DNA of 64,000 nucleotides from contig RPFO01000595.1 in assembly GCA_009746045.1 (NCBI GenBank), forward strand, positions 1,361,123-1,425,122. The letters are read 5' to 3'. Below, piece after piece: positions 52,501 to 61,698 of the stretch (position 1 is the stretch's first letter; each line of letters starts with the position of its first letter). This stretch comes from Mesostigma viride. Lineage: Eukaryota > Streptophyta > Mesostigmatophyceae > Mesostigmatales > Mesostigmataceae. A model generated the notes under the pieces. The model did not search any database. It was not told the origin of the DNA and worked only from the letters and a program-made list of their open reading frames with translations. A program made the translations under genes and the position numbers.

Positions 52501-53927
52501 ACTCGCTTGTGAGCCCGCGTACTTTGCCCGCCGGTGCCAAGGTCCTCCCTTCCCGGTGGGTATTTGCTGTCAAGTCCGACGGCCGTCACAAGGCCAGGTT
52601 TGTCGTGAAAGGTTTTGCCCAACGTGAAGGTATCGACTTTAATGAAGTCTTTTCCCCCACTGTTCGTGCGTCCACCGTGCGACTTGCTCTTGCTTTAGCT
52701 GTCACGTCTGGCTTTACTGTCAAGCAGCTCGATGTCCGAACCGCTTTTCTCTATGCTCCCCTACAGGAGGATGTCTTTGTGCGTCCCCCTACTGGCTTTG
52801 AAGAGCGGGATGCCAATGGCGATGTGCTTGTGTGGAAGCTGCACCGCAGCTTGTATGGCATCAAGCAAGCGCCACGCAATTGGCATAAAACGTTCCGTGC
52901 ACACCTTCTTTCTGACGGCGCCATCCAAAGCCAAATTGATGCGTGCCTGTATTACTACCCTTCGTCTCGTGGTTTCGTGTTCGTGCACGTCGATGACATT
53001 CTTGCTGCTCATCCTTCCCCTTCCTGGCTGGCATCCTGGTCTCGCCGTTTGGCTAATACTTTTCAAATCACTGAGTCGGACAATCCCTCTCTTTTCCTCG
53101 GTGTTTCCCTTACTATCGACCCTGCGTCTCGTTCCCTTACCATGCACCAACGGCCCTACATTGAAGCTATTGCTGCCCGTTTTGGGCTTTCTACCCCTCA
53201 CCCTGTGCACACCCCTATAGTGCCTGGTAGTCCCCGTCGCGAGGGGGGAATGTGTGATGCCCCAAACCATCAACTCTTTCAGCAGATTGTTGGTGCTCTC
53301 ATGTACGCCGCGACATGGACGCGCCCAGACATTGCTTTTGCTGTCAACCAGCTGGCCCAATGCATGCAGGCACCCACGGAGGGCGACTTGGAGCTGGCCA
53401 AGCGATTGGTGCGCTACCTTGTCCACACCAAGGACTTGGGACTGCGCTATGGTGGCCAAGGGGGGCTGGAGGGGTGGACGGATGCCGATTGGGGGAACTG
53501 CCCTGAGACACGCAGATCTGTCTCTGGCAATGTAGTGATGTTCAGGGGGGCCGCAGTCGAGTGGTGCAGCCGCAAGCAGCACGTTACCGCCCTGTCTTCC
53601 TGCGAGGCGGAGTACATTGCTGCTAGCAGCGTAACCCAGCTAGTGCTTCCACTGAGGCACATGTTGGGGGAGCTGGGGCATCCAGTTCAGGGGCCCACGC
53701 CTGTCTTCTGCGACAACACAGGCGCCGTGGCACTCGCTCGTGACCCTGTTCATCCCAAGCGCACGAAGCACATTGACGTGCGTTTCCATTTCATCCGGGA
53801 GAAGGTGGAGGGGGGACTCATCGCCATGAAGCATTGTCCTGGGGAGGACATGCTTGCTGATCTTCTGACGAAGGCACTTTCACGTGCCAGGTTCACTGCC
53901 CTGCGTGGCAAACTCATGTCAACTTAG
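49584..53927 (+). CDS. gag-pol: Copia D1 Gag-Pol polyprotein, intact
   Basis: A single uninterrupted frame of 1,447 codons, typical of Ty1/copia. Gag: residues about 20-235. CCHC knuckle C239-x2-C242-x4-H247-x4-C252. Protease active site WVLDSAASSHM with D334; the usual DSG is DSA here. Integrase: HWRLGHAG ... CPSC zinc finger, LHSDILGPM, RTDNDAVF, NGVAERLWG. RT: SRWVFAVKSDGRHKARFVVK, LDVRTAFLYAPL, SLYGIKQAPRNW, VHVDDIL. RNase H: WTDADWGNCPETRRSVSG, SSCEAEYIAAS, FCDNTGAVALA, DLLTKALSRARF. Canonical order GAG-PR-IN-RT-RH, in contrast to K-A and K-B. With matching LTRs on both sides this copy could be active. Confidence 0.96.
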   Translation: MSSKKTTKKPSPATSSMASDVDYTPMLNVCSKMVLKFDGTSLRGWEETKTSLEGFCSFYEVKDVLLGTRQDRKADQAVGLVISAALVGEARRILSLVPDQSGSKLYKTLREVYEQQKLTKSHRMDLRIQLHRLQMKPGETMGQYILRGLLLLADYRAVGGVMSDQDFAAILKSGLPDRYRPALISAHFKEEDSLEEVKAALLEAEDMLLGGRPSQATKEEPAQGQAFHTANKGGERKHCAYCNRSGHAETQCWQKNSQLKPRSKNQGRRGNQRRRGNQATKKETSPGGSVANNTQEAAELPEGFVFTTIAESAPSQEAAALTQYSPKPPAWVLDSAASSHMSPCRTDFVSLTPTTRNIVGSGGRLRATGVGTIRLKLPNQHVHLNGALFVPGLSARLLSAGQLAKDGHKVDLTEQTVVLDNETHKIALQNNIYVLPAERDEAAMAATAIERPASLLWHWRLGHAGEDRIKRLAAIPESNLFSRRLSSPGCPSCPAGFIKRRSFSPGQLRSTVPRAKLHSDILGPMQPAIGGTRYMLGFTDDATRWRWCFPLRHKDEAVDALQQLLTREIRPFYNGSILLRTDNDAVFTGQAWRAVCAEHRVHQEFSSPYTPEQNGVAERLWGLAMGMTLAMLTHAGLPKGFWALAFNCAVYILNRLPSSSNPGGATPHFLLTGRNADLSNLRIFGCPAFYRVEGPRGKLEAKALPGIFVGYDLESPAYLIYRPESKDVIRRLHVTFNEAWRNGAMPTPAPLLESSAALEETSPTDLPAVAEVQPNSLAEPSGPVTRSQARFLDATRRDIPEELRHEGADAPSPDAVNVPSPRPVPEALDGAPNFSQPVLTTDDVSPSDARELSAGPPVTATSSAARLQSTISALRRNPAGNVAMATADELMFCGSTREPLAMEITTYAPPVTVSPKWARFFPHYQSVRDLFDTVHFTGSDVSLPVSFTEANNSPEWRAAMLSEINSIRDHAVYSLVSPRTLPAGAKVLPSRWVFAVKSDGRHKARFVVKGFAQREGIDFNEVFSPTVRASTVRLALALAVTSGFTVKQLDVRTAFLYAPLQEDVFVRPPTGFEERDANGDVLVWKLHRSLYGIKQAPRNWHKTFRAHLLSDGAIQSQIDACLYYYPSSRGFVFVHVDDILAAHPSPSWLASWSRRLANTFQITESDNPSLFLGVSLTIDPASRSLTMHQRPYIEAIAARFGLSTPHPVHTPIVPGSPRREGGMCDAPNHQLFQQIVGALMYAATWTRPDIAFAVNQLAQCMQAPTEGDLELAKRLVRYLVHTKDLGLRYGGQGGLEGWTDADWGNCPETRRSVSGNVVMFRGAAVEWCSRKQHVTALSSCEAEYIAASSVTQLVLPLRHMLGELGHPVQGPTPVFCDNTGAVALARDPVHPKRTKHIDVRFHFIREKVEGGLIAMKHCPGEDMLADLLTKALSRARFTALRGKLMST

Positions 53928-53945
53928 TCCTTTGTGTTCAGCTGG

Positions 53946-53955
53946 CTAAGGGGGG
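53946..53955 (+). other. Copia D1 polypurine tract
   Basis: TAAGGGGGG-type purine run directly before TGTTGG of the second LTR. Confidence 0.8.
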
Positions 53956-54735
53956 TGTTGGGGATCATATACCCACCTGCCCACACTATATTCCAGCCTG
54001 ACTTTCTTCTTCTTTTTGTTTTACTTCACAAGGGCTGAGAATTTGATAGATTTGATAAGTTAGATGAATTGCTCTCAATGAGCTGATCAATGTTCATGTG
54101 CCATAGTCCTATATTTGGCCATAGATCTCTTGTACCTGAGTTGGTCTAGTAGCATCACTTCCATGCTTGACAAGTGGTGTACTTCTTTGGTAGACAAGTG
54201 TCCATTCCATGAGCTGACATGTGTTGGAAGCTCATAGTGACAAGTGTTGCATTCCATTGACTGACAAGTGGATAGACTCATTGGATTACACTTGTCATTC
54301 CAAGTAGAAACCATGTGTCACTTTATTAAGCATTAGATGTGGCACATTGTTCAGAGGACATTTGGCAATCAACTGTCATGCCAGCTCATTAGAACCTTTC
54401 TAGAATGACCTTGGAATGTTCTAGGAATATACCAGGAATATTCCTGGAATATACTGAGAATATGCTGGGAATATGCTTAGATGTTTCTACAAGCTTCTAT
54501 GATGACATCAGCATCTGATGTCATCCTTCCTAGCTAGAAAGGTATAAAAAGAAACTGGCTCCTAAGGCCAGGTACCTCTTTTCCTAACCTCTCAGCCTAA
54601 GAAATAAAACTCTTTTTCTGGTCTCTCTTCCATTGTCTTCAAGCTCAGTCTTTCATCACCTGCAAGGTGCAAGGGTAACAAGGCCAAGCACAAGGCATTG
54701 TGTAAAACCCATTAGTTTCCTCTACCTTTCCAACA
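53956..54735 (+). repeat. Copia D second (shared) LTR (780 bp)
   Basis: Differs from the first LTR by a single-base length change near the start (TTCTTTTTG versus TTCTTCTTTG context) and few if any other positions I could see. It is 3' LTR for D1 and 5' LTR for D2. Confidence 0.92.
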
Positions 54736-54749
54736 TGGTATCGGAGGAA
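54736..54749 (+). other. Copia D2 primer-binding site
   Basis: TGGTATCGGAGGAA, as in D1. Confidence 0.85.
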
Positions 54750-54754
54750 TCTTC

Positions 54755-57700
54755 ATGAGCTCCAAGAAGACCACCAAGAAACCCAGCCCAGCTACAAGCT
54801 CCATGGCAAGCGACGTCGACTACACTCCTATGCTGAATGTGTGCTCCAAGATGGTGCTGAAATTCGATGGCACAAGCCTACGTGGCTGGGAGGAGACCAA
54901 GACATCTCTTGAGGGTTTCTGTTCCTTCTATGAGGTTAAGGACGTCCTGCTGGGCACCAGGCAGGACCGCAAGGCTGACCAAGCTGTTGGCCTTGTCATC
55001 TCAGCTGCACTTGTGGGAGAAGCGAGGCGCATCCTATCGCTCGTGCCAGACCAATCTGGCAGCAAGCTCTACAAGACGCTGAGGGAGGTCTACGAGCAAC
55101 AAAAGCTCACCAAGAGTCACCGCATGGACCTCAGGATTCAGCTTCACCGGCTGCAAATGAAGCCTGGGGAGACCATGGGGCAGTATATCCTACGTGGATT
55201 GCTGCTGCTGGCGGACTACCGTGCGGTGGGAGGCGTCATGAGCGACCAAGATTTTGCGGCTATCCTCAAGAGCGGCCTGCCTGACCGATATCGCCCTGCC
55301 CTGATTTCAGCGCACTTCAAAGAGGAGGACAGCTTGGAGGAGGTCAAGGCTGCGCTGCTGGAGGCGGAGGACATGCTGCTGGGAGGACGGCCTTCTCAAG
55401 CTACCAAGGAGGAGCCAGCCCAAGGTCAAGCTTTCCACACTGCCAACAAGGGTGGTGAGAGGAAGCACTGCGCCTACTGCAACAGGAGTGGGCATGCGGA
55501 GACCCAGTGCTGGCAAAAGAACTCCCAGCTCAAGCCACGAAGCAAGAACCAAGGACGGCGGGGCAACCAGCGCAGGAGGGGCAACCAAGCGACCAAGAAG
55601 GAGACCTCACCTGGCGGAAGCGTGGCCAACAACACCCAGGAGGCCGCGGAGCTGCCGGAGGGCTTCGTCTTCACCACCATCGCCGAGTCGGCGCCGTCGC
55701 AGGAGGCTGCTGCACTCACGCAGTATAGCCCCAAGCCCCCTGCCTGGGTTCTGGACTCCGCTGCAAGCAGCCACATGTCCCCATGCCGCACTGACTTTGT
55801 GTCCCTCACCCCCACCACTAGGAACATCGTCGGATCAGGAGGACGTCTTCGCGCGACGGGAGTGGGCACGATTCGGCTCAAACTGCCCAACCAGCATGTG
55901 CACCTGAATGGTGCGCTCTTCGTGCCCGGCTTGAGCGCCCGACTGCTATCAGCTGGGCAGCTCGCCAAGGACGGCCACAAAGTCGACCTCACCGAGCAGA
56001 CAGTGGTGCTGGACAACGAGACGCACAAGATTGCGCTGCAGAACAACATCTACGTGTTACCTGCGGAGCGCGACGAGGCGGCAATGGCTGCCACGGCCAT
56101 CGAGCGGCCGGCGAGCCTGCTCTGGCACTGGCGTCTTGGGCATGCTGGCGAAGATCGGATCAAGAGGCTGGCCGCCATTCCGGAGTCTAACCTTTTTTCG
56201 AGGCGCCTGTCATCGCCTGGCTGCCCATCCTGCCCTGCTGGCTTCATCAAGAGGCGCTCATTTTCGCCTGGACAGCTCCGATCGACTGTTCCCCGAGCCA
56301 AGCTTCACAGCGACATTCTCGGGCCGATGCAGCCAGCAATTGGAGGCGCCCGCTACATGCTCGGCTTCACCGACGATGCTACCCGCTGGCGATGGTGCTT
56401 TCCGCTTCGACACAAGGACGAGGCTGTTGACGCCCTACAGCAGCTGCTCGCGCGCGAAATTCGCCCCTTCTACAACGGTTCGATTCTTCTCCGGACCGAC
56501 AACGACGCAGTCTTCACTGGGCAGGCGTGGCGGGCCGTCTGCGCTGAACACCGAGTGCACCAGGAGTTCTCCAGCCCCTACACTCCTGAGCAGAACGGAG
56601 TGGCGGAGCGGCTGTGGGGTCTGGCCATGGGCATGACACTGGCAATGCTCACGCATGCCGGTTTGCCCAAAGGATTCTGGGCACTAGCCTTCAATTGCGC
56701 GGTTTATATACTTAACCGCCTGCCGTCTAGCTCGAATCCTGGAGGTGCCACGCCACACTTCCTGCTCACCGGTCGCAATGCGGATCTCTCGAATCTTCGA
56801 ATTTTCGGCTGCCCTGCCTTCTATCGGGTGGAGGGCCCACGTGGCAAGCTGGAGGCCAAGGCTCTGCCTGGAATCTTCGTCGGCTATGATCTGGAATCGC
56901 CGGCGTACCTCATTTACCGTCCAGAATCCAAGGATGTCATTCGCCGCCTGCATGTCACCTTCAATGAGGCCTGGCGCAATGGGGCCATGCCAACTCCTGC
57001 GCCGCTTCTGGAAAGTTCTGCCGCACTGGAGGAAACTTCACCAACTGATCTTCCGGCTGTAGCAGAAGTTCAGCCAAATTCTCTGGCCGAACCTAGCGGA
57101 CCGGTCACCCGGTCTCAGGCGAGGTTTCTGGACGCCACCAGAAGGGATATTCCTGAGGAGCTTCGCCACGAGGGAGCGGACGCACCAAGTCCTGATGCAG
57201 TCAACGTCCCAAGTCCTAGACCAGTTCCGGAGGCGCTCGACGGTGCTCCAAACTTTTCACAGCCCGTCCTAACTACTGACGACGTCTCCCCAAGTGACGC
57301 ACGGGAGCTGTCTGCTGGTCCACCGGTCACTGCCACTTCAAGTGCTGCTCGACTGCAAAGTACAATCTCTGCGCTGCGACGTAACCCAGCTGGTAATGTC
57401 GCCATGGCAACTGCTGATGAGCTGATGTTTTGCGGTAGCACCCGTGAACCCCTCGCGATGGAGATTACTACCTATGCTCCCCCTGTCACGGTGTCGCCTA
57501 AATGGGCTCGTTTTTTTCCGCATTACCAGTCAGTTCGTGATCTTTTTGACACAGTGCATTTTACTGGCAGTGACGTTTCCCTTCCCGTCTCCTTTACTGA
57601 GGCTAACAACAGTCCAGAGTGGCGGGCTGCGATGTTGAGCGAAATTAATAGCATTCGTGATCATGCAGTATACTCGCTTGTGAGCCCGCGTACTTTGCCC

Positions 57701-58477
57701 GCCGGTGCCAAGGTCCTCCCTTCCCGGTGGGTATTTGCTGTCAAGTCCGACGGCCGTCACAAGGCCAGGTTTGTCGTGAAAGGTTTTGCCCAACGTGAAG
57801 GTATCGACTTTAATGAAGTCTTTTCCCCCACTGTTCGTGCGTCCACCGTGCGACTTGCTCTTGCTTTAGCTGTCACGTCTGGCTTTACTGTCAAGCAGCT
57901 CGATGTCCGAACCGCTTTTCTCTATGCTCCCCTACAGGAGGATGTCTTTGTGCGTCCCCCTACTGGCTTTGAAGAGCGGGATGCCAATGGCGATGTGCTT
58001 GTGTGGAAGCTGCACCGCAGCTTGTATGGCATCAAGCAAGCGCCACGCAATTGGCATAAAACGTTCCGTGCACACCTTCTTTCTGACGGCGCCATCCAAA
58101 GCCAAATTGATGCGTGCCTGTATTACTACCCTTCGTCTCGTGGTTTCGTGTTCGTGCACGTCGATGACATTCTTGCTGCTCATCCTTCCCCTTCCTGGCT
58201 GGCATCCTGGTCTCGCCGTTTGGCTAATACTTTTCAAATCACTGAGTCGGACAATCCCTCTCTTTTCCTCGGTGTTTCCCTTACTATCGACCCTGCGTCT
58301 CGTTCCCTTACCATGCACCAACGGCCCTACATTGAAGCTATTGCTGCCCGTTTTGGGCTTTCTACCCCTCACCCTGTGCACACCCCTATAGTGCCTGGTA
58401 GTCCCCGTCGCGAGGGGGGAATGTGTGATGCCCCAAACCCCTCCTTTCCTCCTCCTAAGAGCCCTTCACACGGCTAG
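54755..58477 (+). pseudogene. gag-pol: Copia D2 Gag-Pol, truncated before RNase H
   Basis: Identical to D1 except for a few substitutions (for example GGARYML for GGTRYML, LLAREIR for LLTREIR). Shared sequence ends at 58439, in the link between RT and RNase H (CDAPN). The last residues of the 1,240-codon frame come from foreign sequence. RNase H, polypurine tract and the third LTR are missing, so D2 cannot move alone. D1 and D2 share the middle LTR, as expected from recombination between two copies. Confidence 0.93.
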
Positions 58478-58566
58478 AGAGGGTACAAGCCCAAACATCA
58501 TGTTTATGGTCCCCAAACATCATTCAGTGGTTGTCAGTTGCATTTCTGTAGTTATTAGGGGGGGTA
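58440..58566. mobile_element. X: right remnant, between D2 breakpoint and G4
   Basis: 127 bp without coding potential; contains two copies of CCAAACATCAT. It runs to the candidate duplication AGTTTTG at 58567-58573. Confidence 0.35.
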
Positions 58567-58573
58567 AGTTTTG
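58567..58573. repeat. Candidate target-site duplication of X, right copy (AGTTTTG)
   Basis: Matches 47010-47016; G4 coding sequence resumes directly after it. Confidence 0.4.
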
Positions 58574-61029
58574 ATATATTTCTATGGGACTCGCTTGGCA
58601 TGGACTTGTCGGAAGACGAGGTGAAACGACTCAACGCAGTGCTCGATCAGTATTCAGCCGTGTTTGAGGAGAAAACACCTACGTTTCCCCCGGCCAGACC
58701 GGTGCTCCACCGCATTCATTTGCAGGAGGGGCACCCACCTACCACCTCACCCATTTTTCGCATGGGGCCCGTGGAGTTGGCAGAGCTCAAGAAGATCTTG
58801 GTCGGCTTGTTGGAGGCCGGCTTGATCGAGCCCAGCAATAGCCCTTACAGCGCGGGCGTGTTGCTGGTGCCCAAACCCAATGGGAAGTGGCGTCTGGTTA
58901 CGGATTATCGCAAACTCAATGCGATCACCGTGAAGTCCAAGTATCCCCTCCCCCGCATCGATGATATATTTAATAAGGTGGAGGGCGCAAAGTACTTTAC
59001 GGTGCTCGATTGTGCAGACGGTTTTTGGCAACTTCGGATTGCCCCCGAAGATTGCCATAAAACAGCCTTTGCCACGCCTTTTGGCCATTACCAATTCCGC
59101 GTGGCGGCCATGGGCTTGTGTAATAGCCCTGCCTCTTTTCAGATGCTCATGAACCACCTCTTTAGGTCGGTGATGGGCACTAGTCGGCTGCCCCAGGTCT
59201 CGGCAGACCTGCGCGACCCGACTATCCCGTGGGACCCGGGGACGCAGCCGTACAAACGCACCTGCGTGGCCATCTACTTGGATGACATCCTCATTTTCTC
59301 TCGCACGTTCGAGGAGCACTTGGAGGATGTTGCCGCGGTTCTGCAGATCATGGCGGATAATAAACTGTCCGCCCGCCGCAGCAAGGTAGAATCAGGCCGC
59401 AGCGTCCCCTTTCTAGGCCACATTCTCTCGGATAAGGGCGTGTCCACGGACCCCGATAAGGTCGCCGCCGTCCAACAGTGGCCTGTTCCCGCGAATGTTC
59501 GCGCCTTGCGCAGCTTCTTGGGCTTGGTATCGTATTATCGCCGCTTCATCCCGCGTTTCGCGACCATTGCGGCCCCGCTTACTCACCTCCTCAAGAAGGA
59601 CGTACCGTGGGAATGGTCAGGCCTGTGTCAACAGGCCTTTGACCTGCTGAAGGCCAGGCTCGCCACTGCGCCTGTCCTCATCCTTCGGGATCCCACCAAG
59701 CCATTCGTGGTCAATAGCGATTCTAGCAAGGTTGCTATTGGCGGTGTGCTGCTCCAAGACCATGGTCTCGGTCTCCAACCGGTCGAGTATATCTCCCGGA
59801 CGATGATCCCGGCCGAAAGAAATTACCCGGTCCATCAGCAAGAGTTGTTGGCCGTGGTGTACTGTTGCCATACTTGGCGGCACCATCTTCTGGGTGCTCA
59901 GTTCAATGTGGCCATGGCCGAACCCGACCCTGCGGACCCGTACCGCTTGATCATCCAGACCGACCATCGGCCCCTCACGCACTTGTTGACGCAGCCCACG
60001 CTTACGCCACGCCAAGTCCGTTGGCTTGAATATTTGGCACAGTTCGGTCCGTTCAAGATCGAATATGTCAAGGGCCTTGACAACACGGTCCCTGACGCCC
60101 TGTCGCGTTGCCCCGACTATTGGTTTTATGAGGATCTTGACGTTTTGGCCACGACGTTGATCCCCTCCCATGGTCCCGTCGCCCCCTTTGGCGACCGCTT
60201 GAGCGACCCGATGAGCCCCTTCCTCTTCTGTGGCGCCACAACCGCGGAGGTTGACACTGTTGACCATTCCGTGCGCCTCGCCTGCAGCACCCCTGCACGT
60301 GAGGGCACGTGCGCAGCCGCAGGGGGGGGAAGGACTTCGGCCCCGTATAGCCATGTGGTGCCGGCGACAGGAGTTTACCCTCCAATGCAGCCCCTTGGAG
60401 AGGCATTCACGTCGGCAAATACTGCAACAACGGTCGTCATCAGCTCGGACCTAGAGCGCCTCATCTCGCGCTTCACAGTCACTGAGGACAAGGCAAATGA
60501 AGCCATAGCTGCCCGCCCTCAGAGCATGGACGGCTACCCAGCCAAGTTTCAAAACGGGTTCCTTTACGTGAATGTTAGTGGCCAGGCGGCCCGTCAAGAC
60601 TCATGGCGCTTGTATGTCCCCCAAATATGCCGCGCTGAGGTATTATTTGAGCTACATGACTCCGTCTTGGGGGGACACCAAGGCCAGGACAGGCTGTTAG
60701 CGAGGGCCCGGAGGTCCTACTATTGGCCTAAGATGGCGCGGGATGTGCGGGAGTATGTCAGTACCTGTGACAGCTGCCAGCACATGAAGCCACGGAATAC
60801 GGGCAAACAGGGCGTTCCAAAGGAAATTCCAGACCCCATGTTCCCTTGGGACTCGGTGATGATGGATTTCATTGGGCCCTTGCCAGAGACCAAGGCGGGC
60901 AATGCTCAGATCGACCCTGGTAGTGGTGGACCGGCTCACGCGGAGATGCCATTTAATCCCCTGCAAGGCCACCCTGACGGCGGAAGAGTGTGCCCACTTG
61001 TTCCTAAACAATGTGTTCCGGCTCCATGG
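58574..61029 (+). pseudogene. pol: G4 Pol: reverse transcriptase, RNase H, integrase N-terminal part
   Basis: RT: FEEKTPTFPPARPVLHRI, TDYRKLNAITVKSKYPLPRI, FTVLDCADGFWQLRI, YLDD at 59275-59286, FLGHILSDKGVSTDPDK. RNase H: NSDSSKVAIGGVLLQ, AERNYPVHQQELLAVVY, QTDHRPLTHLL, VPDALSR. Integrase: linker SDLERLISRFTVTED, zinc finger LHDSVLGGHQG ... CDSC, first Asp in [10 protein letters not shown] one-base shift near 60915 moves the continuing text ([30 protein letters not shown]) to another frame. K-C cuts the gene at RLHG, before the second Asp. Apart from that shift the 58600-60900 stretch is open. Confidence 0.88.
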
Positions 61030-61673
61030 AGTTAGCATTTTGGGCAACCAATATGCTAAGTGGATGCAGTTTGGAAAGACCTTTCCAACGCCGTGCTGAC
61101 CGCCTGAAACAGACAAGGGACAAGAAAGATATCAAGTCCCGAAGTCCTAGCCATCCGTGGCCGACTAGGGTGCAGTCCTCTGGCATAGTGGACAGGACAC
61201 GTGGCAGGCCGTGCCTGCACAGGCTTAGCCTGATTATCACGTGACTGTGGTCCACGTAGATCAGAGGAGCAGCAGCCTGTGACTGGTGGAATACTGGAGC
61301 TGGCACAGGTCTGCAAGGATACTAGGCCTTGCAGGCTTGTGACAGGTCCTGTACTTCCTAGGTTGCAGAGTCTAGGCAAATCCAGTTCGTCCTGGCTCTG
61401 CACTGATGCCAGTGGACGTTGAGGATTTGCTTGCACGCCTGCACGTGCCTCGTCACGCCGATGGGAACGAGGAACAACGCAAAGGATATAGCTTGGTCAT
61501 GGGGGATGACCAGCTATCTCGGAAAGCACGAACCGTGGGTGCCACCTTGGTCGTGGAAGTGCCCATTGTGGTCGTGGCCTGGTGAACAGATTTAAGGTTG
61601 CTGCCTTGCAACATTGGCTAAGACGCGCTGTGAAAGACCAAGAGCTCACATACGTTGGGAGCTCTTTCTAACT
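61030..61673 (+). repeat. K-C 5' LTR (644 bp, inferred limits)
   Basis: Start fixed by the break in G4 coding sequence, end by TAACT followed by CGTATTATTG, the same junction as in K-A. Only one copy is visible. Confidence 0.65.
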
Positions 61674-61690
61674 CGTATTATTGTCTCCTT
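61674..61690 (+). other. Putative primer-binding region of K-C (not TGG-type)
   Basis: CGTATTATTGTCTCCTT follows the LTR; CGTATTA is shared with K-A. Confidence 0.4.
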
Positions 61691-61698
61691 ACTTCTTC

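Larger units (their letters stand above)
44424..61029 (+). mobile_element. G4: Ty3/gypsy element interrupted by X (with copia D1/D2) and by K-C
   Basis: Gag (44424-46300), protease (46360-47016), then after an 11.5-kb interruption RT, RNase H and integrase (58574-61029). K-C interrupts the integrase at 61030 and the rest is outside the window. It is close to G3 at protein level in RT and RNase H and uses the same -1 gag/protease relation. No ORF0 is visible between the TATA box and gag. Confidence 0.85.

Noticed and set aside
53060-53582. Long antisense frames opposite copia D, G4 and gag genes
   Set aside because: They are shadows of GC-rich coding sequence in the other strand and follow its codon pattern.
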